The notes beneath the pieces were generated by a model. The model was not told the origin of the DNA, did not search any database, and saw only the letters and a list, made by a program, of their open reading frames with translations. This document shows, in pieces, positions 13,701 through 25,345 of a stretch of 64,000 nucleotides of DNA. Each line of letters starts with the position of its first letter. Positions within the stretch are counted from its first letter, which is position 1. The stretch lies in NCBI RefSeq assembly GCF_000189635.1, contig NW_002476432.1, positions 248,001 to 312,000 of the forward strand. The letters run 5' to 3'. This DNA comes from Tetrahymena thermophila SB210 (lineage: Eukaryota > Ciliophora > Oligohymenophorea > Hymenostomatida > Tetrahymenidae). The position numbers and the translations under genes were made by a program.

Positions 13701-14041
13701 GACTAGATCTCTCTTCTTCTTTTCATCTCTATCAAACATGTGCTTTTTAAGAATTCTATTTTGGTAATAAAATAGCCATATTAAAATGAGAAAATTTCAT
13801 ATTTTATAATATCTAATAATTAAATCTAAAATAATAATATCTTATTTGAAAAAATTTACTCTCTCAATTCGTCAACTTCTCCTCTCTTTGGTTGATCAAA
13901 GTACTATTGAGATTTTTGAGCTGTTTTAGCTCCACCAATTTGATTAGGACCATTCTTGGTACTTGCTGTATTTTTACTATTTGAAGCAGAAGAAGATGAT
14001 GATGAAGATGATTTATTGTTCGAGTAAACAACTCCTTACAT
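9838..14041 (-). CDS. AP4B1-like: AP-4 complex beta subunit-like adaptin
   Basis: Fourteen exons (minus strand): 14041..13860, 13755..13673, 13457..13116, 12860..12619, 12553..12430, 12369..12276, 12221..11908, 11421..11333, 11276..11163, 11097..10772, 10646..10508, 10445..10261, 10189..10048, 9990..9838; 842 aa. A Ser-rich N-terminal extension precedes KRGEVDEL, then the armadillo-type adaptin trunk with DLVQKKMIYLYLTNYA, LALRSLCSLR, DPYVRKTAIMGC, NWGQTIVLQ and ALLWILGEF. These are beta-adaptin hallmarks, and LALRSLCSLR with VVLGTIKVF is closest to AP-4 beta as I recall it. A DE/Q-rich hinge follows, then an ear/platform-like end. It would form part of the heterotetrameric adaptor that sorts cargo at the trans-Golgi. 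AP-1/2 beta cannot be excluded without alignment. Every intron joins in phase. Confidence 0.9.
10715..10764. repeat. (AAAT)n microsatellite in an AP-4 beta intron
   Basis: A near-perfect tetranucleotide tract of about twelve units of TAAA/AAAT. It lies wholly inside the 125-nt intron between exons 10 and 11 of the adaptin gene and makes up about 40% of that intron. Confidence 0.9.
11837..11876. repeat. (TGAA)n microsatellite in an AP-4 beta intron
   Basis: About ten uninterrupted TGAA units followed by AGAA-type units, inside the 486-nt intron 7 of the adaptin gene, close to its donor side. This intron is far longer than the others in the gene, most of which are 54-125 nt. Confidence 0.9.
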
Positions 14042-15188
14042 ACTTTTTAATTTTATTATTAATAACTTGTGTCGCTTTTTCCTTTTCTTTGCACTAAGAA
14101 AGACTTGATTAATGCTAAACTAAATTGATTTAATGTTTGATTAATAATTTATTTATATGATTCAAACAAACAACAATTGATTTATGGATTTGTTAATTTA
14201 TTTTATTTATTTATTTATATTTTACGCTTCTTTCTTTTTTACTATGTTTTTTTTCTTACACATCTATCAAAATTTCACTTTATCTTTGATTTCTTGCTTG
14301 CTTGTTTGTTTGTCTTCCTAAATATATCATTTATTATTAATTTTTGTTAAGAAATTCATTGATGTTCATCAAAATACTCATTAATATCTAACTAAATATA
14401 TTAATAATTATGTATCATAAGTCTTTTATTTTTTAATGTGTCCAACTCAGTCATATTCTTAATAAATCTTTTATCAGTATATTTAATTTGACAGATGTCC
14501 CTTATTTATTTCTTTAATAAAACAAATAAATTAATTAATACCGATGACTAAATAATTAAAATTGATTAGAAATATCTTTTGACTCCAAGCATTAATTTAT
14601 TTTTTCTTTATTAAATGTTTCTTTTTCATCCTGATAATCAAAAATTCAAACATTCTTATTTTTTATTTCTTTAAAAAATTTTAAAACATTATTATTTCTT
14701 TCTGATAATTGCTTAATACATTTTTTTTAATTTTCAATGCTAACAAATTAAATTTATATAAAAAAATAACAAAATAAAATTAAAATGATAAATAAATCAT
14801 TTTAATTTAGTGTGAGTGATGTTTATATTTTGTATGAATTTATTTACATTATTTTTATTCAATTATGGAATAAAAAGAAAAAATTTTATCCTTAAAAGTG
14901 TTAAGTTTTTTTTTGCACATAAATAAATTTATTTATTTCTTATATTAATAGAGTTGCTACTTAAATAGAAAAATTTTTAAAGATTTTACATATAAAATTA
15001 AATAAAAATAATTAATCTATTTAATTTTTAATTTATGTTTTAACGCTAGCTAAAACTAAAAGCAAGCTTCTAAAAATTTTAAAAACTACTTTTTATCAAA
15101 AAAATTTACAAAAAAATTAAAAAAAGTTAATGATAAAATAACAAAACACATAAAAGAATATATTATCATTACTCAGTAAAGATTGTAT
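14042..15188. other. AT-rich intergenic region
   Basis: Lies upstream of the adaptin gene and downstream of the giant surface-protein gene. It holds T-rich runs and short TTTA repeats, with no gene signal seen. Confidence 0.6.
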
Positions 15189-18100
15189 TCATATAAATAG
15201 ATCTATATTTATTTATGGATTATAGACTGAAGGTCTTGTCTAAAAATTATATTATTAAACTTTTTTTGGATCTAATTACTCTGTTTAGTCATCTCCTTAA
15301 CTCTAGTCTTAGTCTTCGTTTACATAATCTAAATTAATCTATTAATTTGGATAATTATTGTCCTATATTTGAAAATTTCTTTTCTTTTTTAGATTATCTA
15401 TTAATTATTTAGGGCTAGATTACTATGAATAGCAGTTAGTATTTATGCTACTATTTTAAAAATAAACTAAAAAAATTTTATAAAAATACAATAATTATTT
15501 TAATCAATTTTACCAAGATGTGATTATTACTGATTCTAAGATTATTTACTACCATTAGTAAATTTATCCTTAATATTATCAATGTTTTGGTTGGCCTTTT
15601 GTTAGATTATACAATATATATTTGACCTTATAAATTTCCATCTAAAGTATGCTTTAAGACTGACTTTTCTAAAATTAATGGCTTTTTTTGCAATACTGGT
15701 AGGTAGAATTTTGAAAATAATTGCTATCAAAACTTTACCTAAAATAGATTACTAGTTTTAAATTTTATTTATTAAAATTATGCCTATTAATGAAACAAAT
15801 AATATATAGTCAATTATTAAAATAGATAATTCAATAATAAATTGACTAGAGTTCAAATCTTATGCAAGAATTTTTAAGAGAATTTTCAAAATTATAAAAG
15901 CATAAGCTATAATTTCACTTTTAGAAATTTATTTAGAGACAAAAGGTTAAAAATAAAAAACAGCTATTATGTAAGCTCCAACAATCACTATAACTAAAAC
16001 TTCAGAAAAGTTTAACAATGAATTAGACAAAAAAATATGTAGATAGACTAGAGTAACTTTTAGGTACATTCTAACAAACTCCCAGAAGTAATATTTGCTC
16101 TTCAATTCACCATAAAAGAAACCAAAACTATATTTTGTATGACATTCATCTAATTTATTTTTTTTCTTATAGAGCTAATATAAAAATGTCAAAGGCATTA
16201 TAGACCATCCAAATAAAATTATTAATGAAAATGGTTTAATGAAAACTTATATGTGCTCTTATTCGCATAATTAAGTTAAATCATTAGGATTATATTTCTG
16301 TGAACCTATTTATCTACAAGTTAAAGAGTTAGAAAAGTATTATATTTGCTCTAGCTGAAAGAATATATACAATATTTAAAACAGAGTCCAGTAGTGATAT
16401 TTTTTGATCCATTTTTAGCGTATCTGTTATATCACAAATAGCGAAATACACATAAAAACTATAAAAACCAAGGGAATTAAGCTTTAAATTAAAGCATAAA
16501 TAACTACTTTGCCTAAATTATTGAATGCATCTTTACTTATCATACAATCTATACCTAAACTTACTTATTTATTAGATTTACCAATAAAATTACCAAGTGC
16601 ATCAAAGCTAGCAGGAATAATTTAGGGTTGTTAAATTAAAAGAGATGACAACTAAAGATAGTTTACTATTATTTTAATATAAAATCCTGAGTAATCTTTC
16701 ACAGAATTTTTAGAAATAGGGAACATTTTCATAGCCCTTAAATAGTAGCAAGTCTATGAGTAAAGAAACTAATTTATGAACACTTTAAGATTAAATATGA
16801 AATATATTATTAAAAATATTGCTTTTAGTATAATGAAAAAATACTAAACGGTTCTGTTTGAACATAAATTACAAAATCCAAGATTTATTTGTTAAGTATA
16901 TCTTCCACTTTCCCAGATTTCTCCTGTTATATCACATTATTCACAAAGTGGACCTATATATCCTTAAACACATCCTTCAAAGCTCTAAGGATTTTCTGCT
17001 TGACAAGAATTTGTGTAGGTATTGCATTCTAATATTTCATCTGAATTATTACCACTTCTCCAATAATCATTTTTAAGAATTATTATCGATCCCTAGCAAA
17101 AGCTAGCAGATAAAGGACAATAATTACATTAATTTTTTACTGTATCTTGTTATTTAATTAGTGACTGCTGTAATAAAGTTTAAGGATCTATTAGCTGATA
17201 TGAACCTACATAACATTATTTACAGATACTTATTTGGGTTGTTTGTTCCTCTATTATTTCACCTAATAAGCATTTCCTAAATTAAATTTACATTAGTATA
17301 GTTTTTTAGTTTTACGATAAAGAGAATACACTAGAACTTATAGAAAATATTTGTTATGTTTCTAGTTTACCATATATTGATAACCCAGTAAGTTCATAGC
17401 TTTTGCTGTTAGTATCATATTAATTGTAATTTAATATTTTTTCACCTATCAATTAAGTCTATTAATTGTTTAAGTTATCAATCAAAACTTCAATACCTTT
17501 TAATTCTAACTCTACTTCTTATGGATAAAGTCCTTGAGTTAGGTATTCTTTAGAAAAAGAAAGATATCTATTGTAATTATCAACGATGTAAATTCTTAAA
17601 ACAAGATAACCTCCACTTTAGAAATTACTTATTGAAATGGATTTTTAGTATTGAGATTAATAGTTAAGAGGTACATCATTTTAATTATCACTAAAGCTAA
17701 AATTATAAGATGCTTATTCATCTGGTATCTTATAATTTTGAAAAATTAAATTTTATAAATAAGTAGTTGAATCATCACCATAAATCTCTGCTTTGTTGTT
17801 GAAAACATTGTGCTAAAATGGGTATTTTTATGGTAGAATAAGTTTATCTGCGTTTTTCTTTACTATTCTTATTCCTCCTCCTATTAATGCTGTGTTATTT
17901 TAGACTGTACTATTAGCATTAAATATAACTTCGCATGAACCAATATCCTCCATATAAATAGCACCTCCACTACTATTTGCTTAATTACCAAAAAATTAAG
18001 ATGAATTTATTTAAATTTATGAAAGGATTCCTTAAAAATATATTGCCCCTCCATTTTAAGCATAATTTTATATAAATTAGCTATTAGAAATCTTAACCTG

Positions 18101-21100
18101 ATTTGATAAGCTGATCATAAAATTACCTTAATTTTAAGAATGTGTTAGGTTATTAATTTCAACAATAGAGCTTCTAATTTCATAAATTGGTTAGCTATTC
18201 AGTGAATTGTTATTAGAAATAAATGATTCAAATTATAAAATATCATCCATAAGGGTTATTTGCTAGTTATTTTGAGTGTAATTACTATAGATTTATAAAA
18301 TAGGAACTTAATAGTTATTTTAAATAACAAAATTCTATAAAAAGCTAGAAAAACACCCATAAATTTCGAAAAAGGCTAAATTTTAATCATTCTAAATACT
18401 TGATTAAAGTAAACGATTTTTAGATAAAATTTTATTTCCAATGATTTAAATATTTTTTACAGCAAGATTTGAGACTAGTGAAAAATTAAAAATTTAATTT
18501 ATATCCTAATTATACATAATTTTAACCTAATTTATAGTTATATTCTAAACATCATAAAATTAAAACAATTATTTTTATGATTATTAAGAATAAAAACAAT
18601 CTTAAATTATCAATTCATTAATTAAAATACTTCCTATTTTTATAAATTTAATCAGACTACTATTTATATTATTAAAGTTGTTATTATGTAATGATTATAG
18701 ATTTATTTAATTTAGAATAACCTATTATGCATTTTGTATAACAATCTCAGTAGCATTAATTTATTATTATTAAATTGATATATTTTACCAAATGATCTTT
18801 TAGATATTTTAATTCATAGAAATTGATTGTGTTTAATTGCTGTTTTAAAAAACTAAGCTATAGTTACTTAGATAAAGAATTTATTATTATATGTTTTAGA
18901 AAGTATCTTATGCTAAAATTAAGTTATTATCTGTTTAATTTTAGGGAGATGTAATTATCTAAGTATTTTAAAGAGATAATTACTACATAATAGTATTTAT
19001 GATATTATATTGGTATCCTGATATTTAAAAATAAATTAAATTATTCCAATCAGGTTATTAAGTTAAAATATTTCCATAAAAACTAAATGTCTCAATTTAC
19101 TTAGGAATAATAGATAAAAATTATTAAATTGCACTTAAAAAATTCTAACTATTTACTATGCTTGCGCACTATGTTACTGTATTATCTTCATAAATTCCTA
19201 AGCTTATATTTGCTTCGTATAATTTAGTTGAATCAAGCATATAAATTTTTAAAAAATTTTTTACTTAATTATAGATATATCCTAAAAATCTAGGATATAC
19301 AGATTGCTATTGATAAATTAACATGCTTTTACTTTCTTGAATTAAAAATATCTCAAACCTACTTTAGAGAAGTATGATTATCTAATTGTCATTTATAACT
19401 TAATAATCCATAATGGAATCACGAAAAATATTTCTTTTTATTATATTAAACAGTTAAATATTTTTCGCCTTAGAATATACATTTATTTGATAATAGCATG
19501 AAGTCAAAATCCACAAGTTTGTTTATTTTATATTATTTGCTTAATCATTAGGCAGCATCAAGAAATTTTCTTGTTAGTTAGACATGAAATTCCAAACGTA
19601 AGCCTTCTTTTAACCACTAAAATAGAAAATATACCTTGAGTATACTTTATCATAAATTAAACCTTACAGATTTACTTAATTGTCTTCATTAACCAAACTA
19701 ATTAGATCAATTTTTTTAATTAGCAAGTTATTATTAAGGTCTATTAAAATTGCTTAACCTCCATTTGTAACAGCTATTGCCTATTGTTATTATTAATTAT
19801 CATCATCTATTATTATCTTGATTACAGATATGCTTATTGCTTATGTATCAGAAATAGTATAGTATTTAGAATATTAATTATTTAAACTATACTAAAGTAA
19901 TTATCCATTACTAAATCCAACAAGTAAAATATCTCTATATTGATTTAATTCAAAGCTAGTAACAAAAATCTTAGTATCAAATTAAATAATATTTATTATA
20001 CTTGCGTTTTTAATATTGCAGTGGATTATTTTTTTATCATAAGTTAGATATAGATTGCTCATTAAAAAGCGATAGAATTAAATCTAGTCAAGCATTTGTG
20101 TTTGAGGTATTAAATTATTATTCAATGAAAATTAATATTATTACGTGAAACTAAGATGATTTGAAAATGCGTAAACTAAGACATCCAAAGAAGGATCATA
20201 AACAACATCTATTGGCTATTAGTTTAAAGTATTTTCATATTACATAGTAAGATTTTTATATTTAAAAATGTTGTTATTATTATTAACTACTATAAATTAA
20301 GTTTCATACTAACTAATTGGAATAGAGGTAAATAAGTTCCAAGGTTCTTTTAATCCAAATTCATATTTAACTCCAGTTTTACTATAATTTATTTGATATA
20401 TAGAAGTTTTGCTATATACAAAAATATTATTATACTCCCTATTAAAAGTAAAACCAAGAAGAGATTCATTCCTGTCATAAATTTCTGTAAATTTGTAATT
20501 GTTAAGTAGAGTATATTCATTATATAGTTCATAAATATAAAAATTTCCAGTGTCATCTAAGTAAAGAACTTTTGTTTGATCTGAATCATAGGCCATATCT
20601 ATAACAACTCCTACTTTATTCCAAGAAAATACCCCTGAAATTTTACCAGCTAAAGTACCAGAAGGTATACTATATATATATATTTATGCAAAAAGAGAAT
20701 TATTACAATAGAGCATTATTTCTGATAGTTCTTTTAAGTAAATATATTTCAAAATACTCAACCCAGAAGGTGCTACAATTTAGCTTTCAAGTGAAAAACT
20801 CTTTCTATCTAAAAAAGCCATATCTATAATTTATTTTTTAAATATTTAATAAATATTATCTAAAAATAATTGAGACTAATAAATTTAACTAAATTTGTTT
20901 AAATATAAAAATAAATAAAAAATATTTACATTAATAAGAGGAAAAAATTACATAAGCAGTTTGTACTTCGAAAGTGTTCAGAGTGTTGGCATTAAGAGAA
21001 ATCACTTAGTTAAAAACACCTTGCAAATTATAAATATAGACTTAAGTATCATAGAGATAAATATTTTATTAAGCTTCATCTAATCCTATTTTAAATTAAC

Positions 21101-24100
21101 TTTAGAATCCATTAACTTGAACAATTTGTATTGTATTTTTTTTTTTATCAATAATTGAGAACTAAGAAGGAGAATTACTGCAAATAATTGTATTTTAAGT
21201 ATTATGACATACAATAAAGTTAAGATTTTATGATTCATTTGAAATATTTAACAAATATTTAAGTTTAGTATCTAATTTTGCTAAACTAGAACCATAAATG
21301 AAGAAATAATTATTTACATCATCAAATACCCATCCATTAATTTGTGAAAATCCCTTAAAATAATACTTCTAATTTATACTTCCATATGTAGACAGAAGAA
21401 TTTGATTACTATTCCAGCAAATTATGCTTTTTAAGATTAATATTTCTGAGATTGAAGTGAATGGAGGATCACTAGATAATTAAGGAGAAAGCAATTCAAT
21501 AAACTGGTTAGTAAATAAATTGAATGAAGATATTTAATAGCTAGTAATGACAAAATACATATACAAATTTGTACTTTATAATACTTATTATATTTGGTCA
21601 TTACTGTGACTACCAGAAAAAATGTTTGATGTACTTAAAATTTCATATCTTTTTAGCTAATACTTTAAGGCTCCCGACAAACCTTACTAAGTTCCAACAT
21701 AGTCCAAATAATTATTACTTGAACCAATCTGTAACTTAACTTAAGTTGTTTAGGTTGCTCCATAGATATAATCATGTCCACAAGTATATGTAATATTTCT
21801 ATCAAAGTCCATTTGATATTCTTCGTGCAAACTAAAAAAATTTAATTGCATTATATGTTTAACATGGTAATATACTTTTCCTGCTTAGTTAACGTTTTTT
21901 ATAGGATCATCAATAAATGGGGAATATTAAAATGTGAAATCGTTGGCAAAAGAAACTTCAGATGTCTTTGTTATTCCATGTATTCTCACAACAGGATTTG
22001 CAGACTTTGAGTATCCTATTAAAAAGTAAGCAGTATTGTCATTCACTACCCTTTTTGCTTAATTTACTGAACTTAAAGCAATATTTGAAACTTTATGAAT
22101 TAATTGTAGAGAAGAATCAAAAATACTAAAGCTAAATTAACTGTCATAAATTACTATTTCATCTATAGAGTAAATATTATTTATTTTGTCTTAGTCAGAT
22201 TTAAATAAAACAATGCAATTAAAGTATGTGATACTGCTTTTTAATGTTATCGAGTTTATTTATATTACTGATTAGGATGATGATTCTTATTATTATGAAG
22301 ATTATTAAATAATTGTTTAGTAAATTGAAATAGCTTAACTTGTTTGGACATATAATTTCAGGTCATTATTTAAGAAAACACTCTAAACGTTTAAAAAATA
22401 AGAGTCATCGCACAAATTAAATAATTATTAAAAAATTGGGGAAAGAATAATTATACAGTTATTATAACTGATTGCAACCTTATCATAATTAATAGAGAGT
22501 GAATTAATATTATTTAAATTTTTATTTGAATTTATCACTTATTATAAATAAGGATCAATCAACAAAATTGAGTCACTCATCTATACCACTACATAATTAT
22601 TGTTAAACCTTCCAATTTATAAGCATTAAGCCTATTAATTTTATATTTTATTTATTAATTTAAAATCAATTCCTGATGACGTATCATAAAATAATATATC
22701 ACCATTCTAATGGCAAGAAAGTAGAAGTGAAGGCTGATATATTAGCACTAAGGAATTTACCTAGGAACTAGGTGTAGGATATGGCATTTGGTAATTATCA
22801 ATTATTTTTCCTTCTAGCTGTGAATTATAAATGAAATTCTAACGTATTATTTGTATTTAAGAATTCATCAGGGCTATTTCATATTATTAATCACCTTCAA
22901 GAATTTAATCATACTGATTTTAATACTATTTTTGTAATTTTAATAATTTTTAACTACTAATAAGTGAGAAATTGGTGTAATATTCCAAATTGAATGATGT
23001 GTTGGATTATATCAATTTATAAATTTACAGTTAGTTTAAATTATTCATGATTATTATCGAATTATTGGTATTCAAAAAGTTACCTACCTCAAAATCTAAG
23101 ATTGAATTATTATTATTATTTGCGATCGTTTGTTTTGAAGTGTTATTTAAATTAAAAGTAAAAATTCTTAAGTTAAAATAATCAAATGAAGGTTAGTTGA
23201 GATTTCCCCTATGTTAATTAACTTTCCTTTATAGATATTTTGTTCGTTTAATTTTATGAGACAAGAATTTAGACCATAATTTATTTCAAATATACCATTT
23301 TTGTGAACAGAAAAATACTCATCAAAATATTAAGTATTGATTATTTAAATAACCTCTCCTATAACTGAAGTATCGCAGATTATTTTACTTCTTAATTATA
23401 GTTATAAATTATTTGAATTAGCAACAGCAATTTATTATAGTATCATAGATTTTCCAAATTCTTAAATAATAAGATTGTTATTTAGCTAAATCAAGCTATC
23501 ACTCTAATCTATTGAAATCAAATTAGAAACTGTAAATTTACTATTAAGTAAATCGTAAATTACTTTTAATTGCATTGAGTTTTCATTATCAAATAATAGC
23601 ATTATGTATTAATTATTCAAATTTCTTAATTATGTTTATTGATTTATTGATAAATCAGTACTATTGTAAATTATCTATCTCTACCCTGTTATAATATCCC
23701 ATAGAGCAACCTAATTTTGTTTCGTCAATACAACAACTAATCCATTTATATTTTAAACTCTTAAATCATTAGATTAAAAGTTAATATGTGTTATTAGTTG
23801 AACTTAGCTTCTATCAAATAAGGACAAATAACCATTTTATACCACAACATAGTATATTTCCTAATAGATGAATATATCTTCGGGTAAACTAGAGCTAAGA
23901 AAATTTTATTCAGTTTCAAATTCAGAAGAGCATTAAGATAAAGGCACACATATTTTCTAAATAGGATCTCCGATATAAAGTGGATTGCAGATAGAAACAC
24001 AACTTCCATTAGAATCATCGCCTTAAGACTCATCTATTTAAAGAAATAAGTTATCTTAGCAATTAGAGTAAACACATTTATAGCTATTCGTATCAAGATT

Positions 24101-24259
24101 GTATCCATATTTACATTCGCTACACTTATAAGAATCATCATCTTTTTAGTCAATAGTACAAATCTTACACCCAACACCGCAATTATTTTTATTTTAGCAG
24201 TAAGTAAAGCTAAATATTATTAGAAAAATTATTCTTGATTTTATAACCATTTTTCTCAT
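15189..24259 (-). CDS. Giant Cys-rich, beta-helix-like, multi-TM surface protein (apparent frameshift)
   Basis: Exons 24259..20930, 20823..15514 and 15466..15189; introns of 106 and 47 nt. About 2,972 aa if one base is missing at 23206-23209. A signal peptide (MRKMVIKSRIIFLII) is followed by CxxC-type repeats (residues ~25-110). Then come ~1,600 residues of repetitive short beta-strand sequence, propeller-like. Roughly residues 1,750-2,100 carry repeated GG-A-I-Y/GN-Q-A-N-S-S-G-G-A-I-Y patterns typical of a right-handed beta helix (pectin-lyase fold). Near 2,396 there is an EGF-like GYIGPLCEQCD. Several TM segments follow, then a hydrophilic Q-rich tail. This resembles a large ciliate family of transmembrane proteins of unknown role. 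No TGA interrupts the 5.3-kb second exon. The frame change at ~residue 350 is the one oddity; see findings. Confidence 0.8.
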
Positions 24260-25345
24260 TTCTTCCAAAATTTTAATTAAATTCTATTTAATTGATTATT
24301 TTTTTTTCTATTAAACTATTTTTAACTGCTAAATTTTAATGCTTTCCTATATACTATAATTATATATTTAATTGCTTTTGTGGTAGGATTGAGGTATTGA
24401 GTAGGGTACAAATTTTATTTTTAATTTATTTTAATTATTAAGATTGAAACACTTAATTGTTTTCTTTATATTTCTAATTTCTTATATATTAAAATTATTA
24501 TAATTTTTACTAATTACTTTATATAAAACAAATCATAATGAATTATGACTTAAACATAGGCTAATTTTATAATCAAAAGAGTAGCCAGTACTTTGGAGCT
24601 TATAAAACACTAATCCCATAAGCAGTATGTGAAAAATAAAAATTTTTTTAAAGATTTTCATTAAGATTTACAAGGCTACCAAATATATAAACTTGATAAA
24701 ATTATAAATATATATTTTTTTTAACACATAAAATAATAAATTATTAAAAAATTCGTGTAAAAATTATTTCAAAAGCTTTTTTTAATATAAAATATTTAAT
24801 TACATTATTAATTAAAATTTATAATTTTATCCAAATTTTAACTTAATAATAGTAAATTTTCATTTTTTTGGTAAATAGCTAAAATAAATGAAAAAATTAT
24901 TTAATAATTTTTATATTTTATTTTTCTTATAGATTTTATAAATAATGAATATGCATGTAAACCATATTATTATAATTTAAATAAATATTTTAACAAGCTA
25001 TTATTAATTTAGACCTGTATTTCAAGAATGAGCAATTAATGATATTTTTGTTGATAAATGAATAATTGATTAATTATACAAATTCAATGGCTATGATTAT
25101 CTTTTATTAAATAAAAAAAATAAGGATTTTGATTACTTTATTTATTATTTGTTCAACGTAAATATAAAAACAAATCTTGTAAAAGTAAACGGATCAATAG
25201 ATTAAAGGAAACAAATACTTCTATTCAATTTTATGCTTTTGATTATGATAAATATAATAAATAAGACAAGTTATTCTCTGTTTTTTTTTTTTTTTTCATA
25301 AAAAATAATTAATTAGCAAAAAATATTTAATAGAAGTGAGCCATA
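24260..25345. other. Promoter-side intergenic region between divergent genes
   Basis: About 1.1 kb between the divergent starts of the giant surface-protein gene and the TPR gene. It is mostly A/T. A short open frame, listed separately at 24538-24696, is the only coding-like stretch. Confidence 0.5.
24538..24696 (+). CDS. Possible small ORF, 52 aa, unknown
   Basis: An ATG in an A-rich context opens a 52-codon frame ending in TGA. It begins MNYDLNIGQFYNQKSSQ, and its composition (G, A, Y, P, C present) looks more like protein than the surrounding T/A noise. There is no recognisable domain. It could be a small gene, the first exon of a longer one, or chance, since TGA is rare in this AT-rich DNA and open frames come easily. 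Confidence 0.25.
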
